Shown: positions 17,853 through 27,226, counted from the first letter of the stretch. The stretch: 64,000 bases of DNA from Novosphingobium sp. KA1 (GCF_017309955.1 NZ_CP021247.1:558001-622000); one strand, 5' to 3'. The notes: generated by a model not told the origin, from the letters alone. A program made the numbers and translations.

Positions 17853-20483
17853 GTGGACCTGAAGCTTCGCACCGCATTCCGTGCGTCCAGCGCGCTCGCC
17901 ATCGCACTTGGCGTGCAGGCGCTTTCGCAGCCGGCATTTGCACAATCGACCGACACTGCAGCAGCCGACCAGAGCACCGCCGAAAACGACGCCATCGTTG
18001 TCACCGGCCTGCGCGCCTCGCTGCGGGACGCGCTCAACGCCAAGCGCGCGCAGACCGTCGTCACCGAGCAGATCAGCGCGAAGGACATCGGTGCCCTGCC
18101 CGACGTCACCATCGCCGATTCGCTGGCCCGCCTGCCCGGCGTCACCGCCACGCGCGATCGCGGCAACGCCAGTCAGGCGGCCGTGCGCGGGCTTGGCCCG
18201 CGCCTCGTGCTCGGCCTCATCAACGGCCGCGAGGTCGCCTCGTCCGAGCCCGACCGCAACGTCCGCTGGGAAATCTACCCGTCCGAAATCGTCTCGGGCG
18301 TGACCGTCTACAAGTCGCAGGCCGCCAACGTGATCTCGGGCGGCGTCGCGGCCACCATCGACATCCGCACCGTGCGCCCGCTCGATTACCAGGGCCCTGC
18401 CCTCACCGTGCGCGCCGGCGCGCTCTACAACGACGGCGGCAAGGACATTCCGGGCTATTCCGGCTGGGGTTCGCGCGGCAGCGCCCAGTACATCGGCCAC
18501 CTGACCGACAATCTCGCGGTTGTCGTGGGCGGCACCTTCCAGCACCAGAAGAACGGCTACAACTCGTTCCAGGGCTGGGGCTACAACACCTACGACGTCA
18601 ACGGCGCCTCGGCCCCCACGCTGAACGGCGAGCCGGTCAACGCCCCCTGGGGCGCGCAGACCGAGATCAAGGCGCTAAAGGAAACCCGCTGGTCCACCAC
18701 CGGCGCGATCCAGTGGAAGCCGACCACCGACTGGGACATCAACCTCGACGTTCTCTACTCCAAGGTGAAGATCGACGAGAACCAGGCGCAGCAGTGGTAC
18801 GGCCGCTCGAACGGCTGGGGCGACTGGGGCGGCACCATCGGCGCCCCCGGCGACATCTACCAGGACGGCAGCTACACCCTTTCGGGCAACACGATCACCG
18901 GCGCGACGCTGAACAACTACTCGTCGGTCACCAACGCGATCGCCAAGTACACCGAGGACAAGAACCTCTTCGTCACCGGCCTCAACGCCAAGTACGACGA
19001 CGGCGACTGGACCGTGAAGTTCGACGCCTCGTACTCGCGCGCACGCCGCGACAATTCGTGGGGCGCGCTCTACGTCGACATGTGGCCCGAAAGCACGACG
19101 TTCGCCACCGGCCGTAACCAGGTGCCCAGCGTCTCGGTCAGCGCGAACACCGCCGACCTTTCGAACCAGGTCGTCTCGGGCGGCCAGTATGACGGCCCGC
19201 AGCGCCTCAAGGACGACCTCGGCGCCGGTCAGGTCGACATCTACCGCCATCTCGACAGCGGCTTCTTCACCGGCTTCGGCGCGGGCCTGCGCTATTCGAA
19301 CCGCGTGAAGAGCTACGATGCCTACAGCGCCTCGGTCTCGGGCAGCGGCACGATCGATTCCTCGTACCTCACCGCCTTCGACGTCCACGGCTTCGACGTG
19401 CCCACGCTCGTCTGGGGCAACTACAAGACGCTGGCCGCCGAGTACCTCACCATCGGCACGCCCGTGCAGGACAAGTCGAAGTACTGGCGCGTCAAGGAGG
19501 ACAACTTCGAAGGCTACCTGATGTCGGACTTCGCGGGGTCCTTCTTCACCGGCAACCTCGGCGTGCGCTTCGTCAACGTGGCGACCCACTCGAACGCCTT
19601 CTCGGGCCGCACCTACTGGGACGGCACGCAGAACGTGACCGAGTATTCGCCGGTCAACGACAACAGCAAGTACTTCCGCGCGCTGCCCAGCCTCAACCTC
19701 AACTTCGACCTGACCGACACGCTCAAGCTGCGTGCCGGCGCCGCCCGCGTGATCTCGCGTCCGCCGCTCGACGAGCTGCGCGCCAGCCTCGCGCTCAGCA
19801 ACTATCCGCCGACCAACACCGCCTCGGGCGGCAACCCCTACCTGAAGCCGCTGATGGCGACGCAGGGTGACCTCAGCCTCGAGTGGTACTTCCACAAGGA
19901 TGCGATGATCGCCGTCGCCGGCTACTACAAGGACGTGTCGAGCAACGTCGGCTATACCCAGACGCAGCAGGTCATCGGCGGCGAGACCTACACCGTCACC
20001 TCGCCGGGCAACGGCAAGGGCGGCCATGTCGCCGGTGTCGAAGGCACGATCCAGACGCCGTTCTACTTCCTCGGGATCGACAACTTCGGCCTCTACGCCA
20101 ATGCCAGCTACGTCGATTCGAACATGAAGGAGCTGGCGCCGGCCAGCAATCCGTTCCCGGCGGTGGGCCTCACCAAGTTCACCGGCGAGTTCGACCTCTG
20201 GTATTCGGGCCACGGCATCGACGCCCGCGTCGCACTCAAGCACCACAGCCCGTTCACCGTGATCTACGGCTGGGATGCCTCGCAGCTGACCCGCCTCGAA
20301 TCCGAGACGACGCTGGGCGCCAGCGTGTCCTACGCGATCAACAAGAGCATCTCGGTCCGCTTCCAGGCGAACAACCTGACCAACCAGGTCGCCCGCTTCT
20401 ACTGGAACAACGACCCCGACCAGATCGCCCGCTACGAGAAGTATGGCCGCAGCTATCTGGCGGACATCACCTTCAAGTACTGA
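17853..20483 (+). CDS. TonB-dependent receptor 2 (carbohydrate-type)
   Basis: This 876-residue outer-membrane receptor has a signal peptide (LRTAFRASSALAIALGVQ..AFAQ), then DAIVVTGLRASLRDALNAKR, DIGALPDVTIADSLARLPGV, a VRGLGPRL segment and LINGREV in the plug. The barrel ends SYLADITFKY with a C-terminal aromatic. It belongs to the TonB-Xanth-Caul group that imports plant oligosaccharides. I chose the GTG at 17853 (VDLKLRT) because gggaggg lies 5 bases upstream; the frame to 17787 would cover the promoter. Substrate is unproven: the starch carrier lies upstream and the galactan enzymes downstream, so either pathway could own it. Confidence 0.9.
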   Translation: MDLKLRTAFRASSALAIALGVQALSQPAFAQSTDTAAADQSTAENDAIVVTGLRASLRDALNAKRAQTVVTEQISAKDIGALPDVTIADSLARLPGVTATRDRGNASQAAVRGLGPRLVLGLINGREVASSEPDRNVRWEIYPSEIVSGVTVYKSQAANVISGGVAATIDIRTVRPLDYQGPALTVRAGALYNDGGKDIPGYSGWGSRGSAQYIGHLTDNLAVVVGGTFQHQKNGYNSFQGWGYNTYDVNGASAPTLNGEPVNAPWGAQTEIKALKETRWSTTGAIQWKPTTDWDINLDVLYSKVKIDENQAQQWYGRSNGWGDWGGTIGAPGDIYQDGSYTLSGNTITGATLNNYSSVTNAIAKYTEDKNLFVTGLNAKYDDGDWTVKFDASYSRARRDNSWGALYVDMWPESTTFATGRNQVPSVSVSANTADLSNQVVSGGQYDGPQRLKDDLGAGQVDIYRHLDSGFFTGFGAGLRYSNRVKSYDAYSASVSGSGTIDSSYLTAFDVHGFDVPTLVWGNYKTLAAEYLTIGTPVQDKSKYWRVKEDNFEGYLMSDFAGSFFTGNLGVRFVNVATHSNAFSGRTYWDGTQNVTEYSPVNDNSKYFRALPSLNLNFDLTDTLKLRAGAARVISRPPLDELRASLALSNYPPTNTASGGNPYLKPLMATQGDLSLEWYFHKDAMIAVAGYYKDVSSNVGYTQTQQVIGGETYTVTSPGNGKGGHVAGVEGTIQTPFYFLGIDNFGLYANASYVDSNMKELAPASNPFPAVGLTKFTGEFDLWYSGHGIDARVALKHHSPFTVIYGWDASQLTRLESETTLGASVSYAINKSISVRFQANNLTNQVARFYWNNDPDQIARYEKYGRSYLADITFKY

Positions 20484-20551
20484 TCTTCCAGATCGGGCCG
20501 CGCCTCCATCGCGGCCCTATAACCGGCCCGCCCATACGGGCCGTAACCTCG

Positions 20552-20587
20552 AAAAGGGGCGCCAACTCCTCCCGGCGCCCCTTTTTT
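20552..20587 (+). terminator. Rho-independent terminator after TonB receptor 2
   Basis: aaaaggggcgcc (20552–20563) pairs with ggcgcccctttt (20574–20585), and the T run continues to 20587. The A-rich left flank makes it potentially bidirectional. It closes the receptor gene as a single-gene transcript. Confidence 0.92.
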
Positions 20588-21077
20588 CGTGCCTGCTGCC
20601 TTGGCAAAAGTGCCGCCGGTTTGTGCAAAAGTGTAACCTTGTGGCGCAAAATCATCACCTTGCGGCGCCCCATCACGCGCAGCCCGCGCATCCTGGGCAC
20701 AAGCCGCAGCAGGCCTGCTGAAAACCCGATGAAACGGCGATTCCAGGCCCTTCCGGCAGGGCGCACAAGGGCCTGCGCAGCGCCCCGCCCGCCCGGCCGC
20801 TGCCCCAAAATCGCCACGAACCGGCCGGCGCCATGACGAAGCTGTCACATTTGTGAACGCCGACATTACGGCCCATTAATTTTGAGTACACCCTTGAACG
20901 ACCATAGCAAATTCATCCCAAGGGGTTGCTCGACAAACATATCACCCCCCCGAAATGTCCGAGCAACATGGCAGAAACGAACCAAGCAAAGCACCGCAGG
21001 TCGAGTAATACTCGATTTACTGGTCGATGAACGCCGCCCTTTGGATCTATATTTATAATGGAATTATGAGGAATCTT
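20588..21077. other. Intergenic region with phased repeats and two hairpins
   Basis: No convincing gene is seen. Three features stand out. The hexamer gcaaaa occurs at 20604, 20625 and 20646, exactly 21 bases apart. A long hairpin pairs gttgctcg (20925–20932) with cgagcaac (20960–20967), extendable past a bulge. A perfect stem tcgagta/tactcga lies at 21001–21015. The last two are in the leader of the small outer-membrane protein. A TATAAT box lies at 21054–21059, only 19 bases before the start codon. Confidence 0.6.
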
Positions 21078-21593
21078 ATGAAGTACATCGTTCTTTCGGC
21101 TGCCGCCGCTCTCGCTGCTTCGGCTTCGGTCCCCGCCTTTGCGCAGGACGGCGAGCCTTTCACGGGCCCGCGCGCCGGAATCACCATGGGTTTCGACAAG
21201 ATCCAGGGCGATGAAGGCTTCTCGTACGGCGTCAACGCCGGCTACGACATCGGCGTTGCCCCCCGCATCACCATCGGCCCCGAAGTGACCCTCGGCGACG
21301 CCACCACCGACAGCGCCGCGACCGACGTCAGCCGCGATCTCACCGCCTCGGTGCGCGCCGGCTACGTGGTCACCCCGAAGGTCCTCGCCTTTGCCAAGGT
21401 CGGCTACACCAACACCCGCTTCGAGCCGGTGGCCGGCGGCAACTACTCGCTGGAAGGCGTGCGCTACGGCGGCGGTCTGGAATACTCGGTGACGCCGAAG
21501 ACCTACATCTCGGCCGAATACCAGCGCACCGAATACGAATCGAACTTCGGCGGCCGTGACGCCGGCGTGGTCGGCATCGGCTACCGCTTCTAA
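21078..21593 (+). CDS. Small outer-membrane beta-barrel protein
   Basis: This 171-residue protein has a signal peptide (MKYIVLSAAAALAASASVPAFAQ). The mature part has about eight alternating amphipathic strands (GPRAGITMGF, SVRAGYVVTP, LAFAKVGYTN, YGGGLEYSVTP, TYISAEYQRTEY) and ends with a terminal Phe (VVGIGYRF), the pattern of 8-stranded OmpA/OmpX-like barrels. Function is unknown; such proteins are often surface or stress-induced structural porins. ATG 21078 has gagga about 6 bases upstream; the earlier frame from 21027 lacks a ribosome site. A strong terminator follows, so it is a single-gene unit. Confidence 0.85.
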   Translation: MKYIVLSAAAALAASASVPAFAQDGEPFTGPRAGITMGFDKIQGDEGFSYGVNAGYDIGVAPRITIGPEVTLGDATTDSAATDVSRDLTASVRAGYVVTPKVLAFAKVGYTNTRFEPVAGGNYSLEGVRYGGGLEYSVTPKTYISAEYQRTEYESNFGGRDAGVVGIGYRF

Positions 21594-21631
21594 ACACTTC
21601 CGACCCGCCACCGAGACGGGAAGGCAACAGG

Positions 21632-21671
21632 AACGGGAAGGGTTGTCCCCCGGGACACCCTTCCCGTTTTT
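21632..21671 (+). terminator. Rho-independent terminator after the OMP gene
   Basis: acgggaagggt pairs with acccttcccgt, followed by a T5 run, about 40 bases past the stop. Confidence 0.92.
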
Positions 21672-21729
21672 GCGTGTATCAGCCTGCCCCCTTCCCGGCG
21701 GCCTTCCCGGCTAACTGCTTGAAGGCTGG

Positions 21730-22845
21730 TTACTTCGCCGTCTTGGCGTACGACTTCGACAGGAAGTCCATCGCCGGCAGCACTTCATGGCGCTTGAGGT
21801 CGAACCAGGCGGCGTTTTCCCAGTTGGAGCCGGTGCCCCAGCGGGTCTTGCACTGGGTCGAGACCCAGTCCGGCGCCCAGTAGACAACACCGTTGCCGCC
21901 CGCATCCACCACCGTCTGCGTCAGGTCCTCAAGGTACTTGAGCTGGCCCTTGGGGGTCGCCGGATAGCCGGGGATCAGCGAATCCGTGCCCAGCAGGTTG
22001 GTCGAGGCATCGGCGCTTTCCTCGGTGAAGGGATAGGCGGTCTCCACCACCATGACATCGGCGCCGTAGCGCTGGTGCGCGGCCGCAATCACCTTGGCGA
22101 GGCCCGACAGGTTGTAGGTCGACCACTTCGAATAATAGCTGATGCCGATGATGTCGTAATCGAGCACGCCCGCCGCCGTGGCGTCGTCGAACCAGGGCAG
22201 CACGTTCTCGGGCTGGGCGATGTGGAGCATGACCTTGATCGGCTTGCCGGTGGCCTTCGATGTCTCGCGCACGGCGGCAACACCCGCGTTCAGCAGGCTG
22301 GCATTGCGCTTCCAGTCGATCGCCTTGGCCTTGACCCCGCCCATGACCTCGGGATTGGTCTCGTTGCCGACCTGCACCAGTTCGGGCAGCTGGCCCGCCG
22401 CATCGAGCCTGGCCAGCACCTCGCGCGTGTAATCATGCACCGCGGCGATTTGCTGCTCGGTGGTCATGCCCGCCCAGGCCTTGGGGACGATCTGCTTGTC
22501 GCCGTCGGCCCAGTCGTCCGAATAGTGGAAGTCCAGCAGCACTTCGAGGCCCGCCGCATGGGCGCGGCGCACGGTCTTGAGCACGTCCTCGTAGTTCGAA
22601 TAGTGCGTCCACTCGGGGTCGTTCCAGATGCGCACGCGCATGATGTTGCCGCCCTTCTGCTTCAGCAGCACGAAGGGATCGACCGGCTTGCCCTTCTGAC
22701 GGAAGACCGCGCCGCAGTCCTCCATCTCATTGGCGAAGGACAAGTCGGCACCGAGGTAGAGCTTGTCGGCCGCCTTTTCAGCCGCAGGGGCCTGAGCAGC
22801 CGACAACAGGGTGGCAGCCGCAAGCGCGGCGCGGATGGCTTTCAT
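21730..22845 (-). CDS. GH53 arabinogalactan endo-beta-1,4-galactanase, exported
   Basis: This protein of about 371 residues has a signal peptide (MKAIRAALAAATLLSAAQAPAAE). GH53 landmarks: YLGADLSFANEMEDCGA at the start of the barrel, RVRIWNDPEW, LDFHYSDDWADG, the acid/base Glu ~162 in QVGNETN, and the nucleophile Glu ~268 in VVETAYPF. It cuts beta-1,4-galactan side chains of pectin. It directly follows the GH2 gene, whose stop is 15 bases before this start, so the two form a galactan operon. The ATG at 22845 has aaggac about 10 bases away; the ATG at 22854 is too close to that site. Confidence 0.94.
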   Translation of the reverse strand: MKAIRAALAAATLLSAAQAPAAEKAADKLYLGADLSFANEMEDCGAVFRQKGKPVDPFVLLKQKGGNIMRVRIWNDPEWTHYSNYEDVLKTVRRAHAAGLEVLLDFHYSDDWADGDKQIVPKAWAGMTTEQQIAAVHDYTREVLARLDAAGQLPELVQVGNETNPEVMGGVKAKAIDWKRNASLLNAGVAAVRETSKATGKPIKVMLHIAQPENVLPWFDDATAAGVLDYDIIGISYYSKWSTYNLSGLAKVIAAAHQRYGADVMVVETAYPFTEESADASTNLLGTDSLIPGYPATPKGQLKYLEDLTQTVVDAGGNGVVYWAPDWVSTQCKTRWGTGSNWENAAWFDLKRHEVLPAMDFLSKSYAKTAK

Positions 22846-22859
22846 GGAATGCATGTCCT

Positions 22860-25379
22860 TCAGGAATGGAAGCTGAGGTCGATGGCCGCGCTGGCCAGCC
22901 CCGCGCCCGAGACGGTGACGCGCACCGCCCCGCTATCGCCGGTGCCCTGCACGATGGCCTGCGCGAGCCCGTTGAACGCCTTGCGCGTCGAGCCCTTGTC
23001 CGGCTCGGTCGAGGTCGGATTGCCGTTGCCGAGGCCGATGATTGTGCCCGGGCCGGACACCGCGAACGTCAGCGCACTGTCGGCGGTCGGCACCACATTG
23101 CCCGCCTTGTCGAGCACCTCGATCCGCAGCATCGCCGCATCGGCAATCGCGGCGGTATAGCGCTTGCGGTCGGCCGTCACGCGCAGCCGGGCCGGAGCGC
23201 CTGCCGTCACCCGCATGTCCTGCGCGGCGAGCTTGCCGCCGTTGTAGCCACGCGCCTCCAGCTTGCCGGGGGCGTAAGCCACCTGCCATTCGAGGTGACC
23301 GTTACGCGGCATGGTCTTGCGGCCAAGGCTCTTGCCATTGAGCAGGAGTTCGATCTCCTCGCAGTTGCCGTGCGCCCAGACCGGGATCGGCTGGCCTTCG
23401 CGGCCCGCCCAGTTCCAGTGCGGCAGCAAGTGCACCAGCGGCTGGTCCGGCCGCCACCAGGCGCGGTAATAATAGTAGTTGTCCTTGGCGAAGCCGCAGC
23501 TGTCCATCGCGCCGAAGTAGCTCGCAACGCTGGGGAACGCCGGATAGGGCGTGGGCTCGCCGCGGTAGTCGAAGCCGGTCCAGATGAAGCCGCCGGCGAT
23601 ATAGGGCGCGTTGGCAACGATGGTCCACCATTCCTCGGCGGTGGAGGCCCACCAGGGGTGCTCGGTGTCGTAGGCCTTGACGATATGGCGCGCGGCGTCG
23701 TTCTCGTAGGCGCCGCGGGTGGAAACGGTGCTGCCCGTCTCGGTGCCGATCACCGGCTTGTTCGGGTGGCGCTGGTGCCAGGCCGGGATCTTGTCGGTGC
23801 GGTAGTTGAAGCCGACGACGTCCACCGCCTCGGCGGCGCCGCCGTCCCAGCCCTGATCCATCGCCTGGGTGGTGAGGCGCGTGGGATCGAGCGCCTTGCA
23901 GCGCGCGACCAGTTCGGCCGAGATGCGGCGGCCACGCTCGCTGCCCTGATGGCCTTCCTCGTTACCCACCGACCACAGGATCACGCTGGGGTGGTTGCGC
24001 GAGGAGAGGATCATCCGCTCCAGCTCGTCCATCGCTTCCGGGTTGGTGGTGTTGAGCCGCGTTTCCGCGATCATCATCATGCCCTTGCGGTCGCAGATGT
24101 CGAGCAGTGCCTGCGCCGCCGGATTGTGCGCGCTGCGCCAGGAATTGACGCCCATCTCGATCGAGCGGTCGACCCGCCATGCGTGCAGCGCATCGGGGAT
24201 CGCACTGCCGACCCCGGCGTGGTCCTGATGGTTGCACACGCCCATCAGCTTCACGTTCTGGCCGTTGATGGTGAAGCCCTTCACCGCATCGAAGGTGACG
24301 GTGCGAATGCCGAAGGGCGTCTCGGTGCGGTCCGTCACCGCGCCGTCACGCAGAACTTCGGTGATGAGCGTGTAGAGCACCGGGCTTGCGGGCGACCACA
24401 GCTGCGGCGCGGCGATATGGGTCTCCTGCGCGGTCTCGGTCCGGCCGAGCGGCGCCAGTTCCACCTGCCGCTCCGCCGCGCGCGCGACCTCGCGGCCTGC
24501 ACCGTCGCGGACCGTCTGGCGCAGCGTTACCGCCAGCGTGCCCTCGGACTGGTTGGCAAGCGTCGTCGCCAGCGAAACCCGGGCACCCGCGGCGTCGATC
24601 TCGCTGCGCACGCAGGTGCCCCACTGCGGCACGTGGGCGGCATCGGCGCTGACCAGGTGAACGTTGCGATAGATGCCCGCGCCTTCGTAGAACCACCCCT
24701 CGCCCAGCGAGGCATCGACGCGCAGGGCCAGTTGGTTCGGCCCGCCCTCGTAGTCGAGGAAATCGGCGATATCGACCTTGAACGGCGCGTAGCCGCTCTC
24801 GCTGCCGCCCGCCTCGAAGCCGTTGACGAAGACCTTGCAGGCGCGGAACACGCCGTCGAACTCAAGCCAGACCGCGCGGCCCTTGTCCGCCGCACCGACA
24901 GGCAGACGCAGGCGATACCAGCCCACGCTGTTTTCCGGGAAGGCGCGGCCGATCGCCTTGAAGCCATGCGCGGCGACGGCATCGGCCTTGTCTTCCGGCG
25001 CGGGCGCGGCGGGCGGCGCAAAAGGCAGGTCCACCGCCCAGTCGTGCGGCACCGAGACGGGCGACCAGCCGCTCTCGTCGAAATCGGCGACGGCTGCCGG
25101 AGAGGTGACAAGGCCGGGCTTGGCATACGTGCGCTGGTTGATGCCCCAGTCGAAATCCTTGGCCATGTCGGCCGCATGGCCCATGTGGAAGCGCCAGCCC
25201 CGGTCGAGCAGCCAGGTACGGCGCGGACCGGCCGCAGCGGCAGCGGCGACCGCTTCCGTTCGCGCGCACGCAATCTGCTGCAGCGTCGTCGCCGCCAGAC
25301 CGGCTGCGCCAAGCGCCATGGCCTTGCGGCGGTCGGTCGTCAGAATCCGGGGCCGGACGATTTGGGGGGTGTCGGTCAT
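22860..25379 (-). CDS. GH2 beta-galactosidase with Tat-like leader
   Basis: This 839-residue protein opens with DRRKAMALGAAGLAATTL, a twin-Arg signal-like stretch, so it is probably exported folded. The GH2 sugar-binding domain follows (SVPHDWAVDLPF, NSVGWYRL), then the Ig-like domain and a TIM barrel. The barrel has acid/base Glu ~474 in SVGNEEGH and nucleophile Glu ~547 in IGTETGS. C-terminal domains of the short GH2 type complete it. It would release galactose from the oligosaccharides made by the GH53 enzyme encoded next. The regulator of the GntR/FCD class lies 164 bases upstream on the same strand. Confidence 0.92.
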   Translation of the reverse strand: MTDTPQIVRPRILTTDRRKAMALGAAGLAATTLQQIACARTEAVAAAAAAGPRRTWLLDRGWRFHMGHAADMAKDFDWGINQRTYAKPGLVTSPAAVADFDESGWSPVSVPHDWAVDLPFAPPAAPAPEDKADAVAAHGFKAIGRAFPENSVGWYRLRLPVGAADKGRAVWLEFDGVFRACKVFVNGFEAGGSESGYAPFKVDIADFLDYEGGPNQLALRVDASLGEGWFYEGAGIYRNVHLVSADAAHVPQWGTCVRSEIDAAGARVSLATTLANQSEGTLAVTLRQTVRDGAGREVARAAERQVELAPLGRTETAQETHIAAPQLWSPASPVLYTLITEVLRDGAVTDRTETPFGIRTVTFDAVKGFTINGQNVKLMGVCNHQDHAGVGSAIPDALHAWRVDRSIEMGVNSWRSAHNPAAQALLDICDRKGMMMIAETRLNTTNPEAMDELERMILSSRNHPSVILWSVGNEEGHQGSERGRRISAELVARCKALDPTRLTTQAMDQGWDGGAAEAVDVVGFNYRTDKIPAWHQRHPNKPVIGTETGSTVSTRGAYENDAARHIVKAYDTEHPWWASTAEEWWTIVANAPYIAGGFIWTGFDYRGEPTPYPAFPSVASYFGAMDSCGFAKDNYYYYRAWWRPDQPLVHLLPHWNWAGREGQPIPVWAHGNCEEIELLLNGKSLGRKTMPRNGHLEWQVAYAPGKLEARGYNGGKLAAQDMRVTAGAPARLRVTADRKRYTAAIADAAMLRIEVLDKAGNVVPTADSALTFAVSGPGTIIGLGNGNPTSTEPDKGSTRKAFNGLAQAIVQGTGDSGAVRVTVSGAGLASAAIDLSFHS

Positions 25380-25495
25380 GTCTTTCAGGGGCTCTCTTAC
25401 GTGTCGCTGAGGCAGCTGTTCTCGGCACAGTCGGGAGCCCGCCCGATCACGCGCGTGACCGGGCCCATGCAGTTCAGGCTCCCCACTCTTCGCTT

Positions 25496-25516
25496 ATTTG
25501 TATGATATATATGTTC
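25496..25516. promoter_or_regulatory. AT-rich dyad upstream of the galactan operon
   Basis: tttgtatgatatatatgttc lies between the GntR/FCD gene and the GH2 start in an otherwise GC-rich gap. Read as catatatatcatac it matches 11 of 14 bases of catatatcgtatac at about 40745–40758, upstream of the other beta-galactosidase. It is a plausible operator or promoter region for the adjacent regulator. Confidence 0.35.
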
Positions 25517-25543
25517 AGGACGGTCAACCGCCCTGCCCACCCA

Positions 25544-26266
25544 TCAGCCCGCGCTTTCGTTGTGGTGGATGGCGCCGAGGACATCGACGATGATCTTTTC
25601 CATCCGCGCGCGGGCCAGGTGCGGGTCGCGGGCGAGGATCGCGCGCATCACCCCCTCGTGCGCATCGAGGTCGGCGCTGCGCCCGACGATGCGGTTGGTG
25701 TAGTGGATCGAGGTCTTGAGCGCGGTGGAAACCACGTCGCGGAACTGCCCGAAGAACGGATTGCCCGAGGCCTTGAGAATGGCGACATGGAAGGCGACGT
25801 CCGCCTCCAGCACATCGTCCTGCCCGGCCTCGGCGGCCTGCATGCGGGCGAAGCCCGCCTCGATCAGCGCCCGCCCCTCTTCGCTGGCCGCCTGCGCCGC
25901 CAGCGCCGCTGCGGCAGGTTCGATGGCGACGCGCAGCTGGCTGAACTGCCTGAGCAGGTCGATGGAAAAGCGCCGCTCCAGCATCCAGCGCAGCACGTCG
26001 GTATCGAACAGGTTCCACTGGCTGACCGGCAGGATCGAGGTGCCCTGCCGCGGCCGCGCGGTAACGAGGCCCTTGGCAGTGAGCATCTTCACGGCCTCAC
26101 GCGTGACCGAGCGGCTGACCCCGTGCTGCTGCGACAGTTCCATTTCGGTGGGAAACGAACGCCCCGTCCAGGTGCCGCCGACGATCTGGGAGCCCAGACG
26201 GTCAAGCAGCCCATACGTAAGATTGCGCCCCAGCGCGTCGCGGTTTTCCTGCGGGTCTACGGGCAT
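25544..26266 (-). CDS. GntR/FadR-type (FCD) regulator, DgoR-like
   Basis: This 240-residue protein has a GntR winged helix (FPTEMELSQQHGVSRSVTREAVKMLTAKGLV) and an all-helical FCD ligand domain with ADVAFHVAILKASGN (~158–172) and a C-terminal His (AHEGVMRAIL). The linker WNLFDTDVLRWMLE closely resembles the galactonate regulator DgoR, which fits control of a galactose-releasing operon. It lies immediately upstream of the GH2–GH53 pair on the same strand and is divergent from trmL. The effector is inferred, not seen. Confidence 0.88.
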   Translation of the reverse strand: MPVDPQENRDALGRNLTYGLLDRLGSQIVGGTWTGRSFPTEMELSQQHGVSRSVTREAVKMLTAKGLVTARPRQGTSILPVSQWNLFDTDVLRWMLERRFSIDLLRQFSQLRVAIEPAAAALAAQAASEEGRALIEAGFARMQAAEAGQDDVLEADVAFHVAILKASGNPFFGQFRDVVSTALKTSIHYTNRIVGRSADLDAHEGVMRAILARDPHLARARMEKIIVDVLGAIHHNESAG

Positions 26267-26505
26267 GACAGTCGCGGCATCCTCACTATTTCAGAGCGTG
26301 ATCCGTTCGGTCCAAACCGAAGGCCGCTCTACTTATCGTTTGTTTGTCGCGTTTTCCGAGTCACCAGGTGATTCCACCTGGTTAGAAAACGCCCTATCTC
26401 TTTAATCATATAAAAGGGCATTACTGGACCTTGGCAAGCGGAAACGGGGCAGGATTTCGCGCAAGCAGACTTGCAAGCCACGCCCGACGCCGCCAAGCAG
26501 CGGCC

Positions 26506-26958
26506 ATGCGTATTGCCCTGTTCGAACCCGAAATCGCCGGAAACGTCGGCGCCGTCATGCGCCTCGGCGCCTGCCTTGGCGCGACCGTGGACCTGATCGA
26601 GCCGATGGGCTTCGAATGGGACGACAAGCGCGTGCGCCGCACCGCGATGGACTATATCGACCACGTCTCGGTCACCCGCCACGCCGACTTCGAGGCCTTC
26701 CGCGCCACCGTGGGTTCCAGCAGGCTGGTGCTGTTCACCACCAAGACCACCCGGTCGGCCTATGCGTTCGAATATAGAGCCGACGACATCCTGCTGTTCG
26801 GCAAGGAAAGCGCGGGCGTGCCGCAATCGGTCTCCGACATCTGCGACGAGCGGGTGCGCATCCCGCTGCGCGCCGAAGTCCGCTCCCTGAACCTCGCCAC
26901 CGCCGCCGCCCTCGCGCTGGGCGAGGCGCTGCGCCAGACGGGAAGCCTGCCGGGCTGA
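26506..26958 (+). CDS. trmL: tRNA (cytidine/uridine-34 2'-O)-methyltransferase TrmL
   Basis: This 150-residue SPOUT-family protein has the three expected motifs: EPEIAGNVGAVMRL (motif 1, ~7–20), LLFGKESAGVPQ (motif 2), and IPLRAEVRSLNLATAAALALGEALRQ (motif 3), which forms the AdoMet-binding trefoil knot. It 2'-O-methylates the wobble base of leucine tRNAs. Length is right for the minimal TrmL class. The start at 26506 (MRIALFEPE) is chosen because the upstream frame to 26431 adds only Ala/Arg-rich sequence. Confidence 0.93.
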   Translation: MRIALFEPEIAGNVGAVMRLGACLGATVDLIEPMGFEWDDKRVRRTAMDYIDHVSVTRHADFEAFRATVGSSRLVLFTTKTTRSAYAFEYRADDILLFGKESAGVPQSVSDICDERVRIPLRAEVRSLNLATAAALALGEALRQTGSLPG

Positions 26959-27140
26959 GGCAGAACGGTTCAGAAGAAAAGGGCAGATTCCGGGGGATGA
27001 TCCCCCGGACCCTCGGAGCGTCCACCTTGCGCCCTGCTCTTCACGTTGCGCTCTCATTGTTGAGGACGGCGAAAGGGCCTTCGGCCACGCAATGCCTCAG
27101 ACCGCAGGAATGTGGGGGGAAGGCGAACCTCTGCCCCACC

Positions 27141-27226
27141 CACCCCGCTCATCCTGAGCCTGTCGAGGGATGGGAAGCCTTCCGCCCCGTCTCGGGGGCT
27201 TCGACAAGCTCAGCCTGAGCGGGTGG
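27141..27226. repeat. Extragenic palindromic repeat, family B
   Basis: caccccgctcatcctgagcc (start 27141), continuing to tgtcgag, faces cttcgacaagctcagcctga (start 27199), continuing to gcgggtgg, as an imperfect inverted repeat. The gctcagcctgagc/cttcgacaagctcag element is a widespread proteobacterial extragenic repeat by my recollection. It differs from family A. Confidence 0.75.

Noticed and set aside
22866..25505. Long plus-strand frame over the GH2 gene
   Set aside because: It is a mirror of the GH2 coding strand with no domain and no ribosome site; the minus strand has full GH2 motifs.
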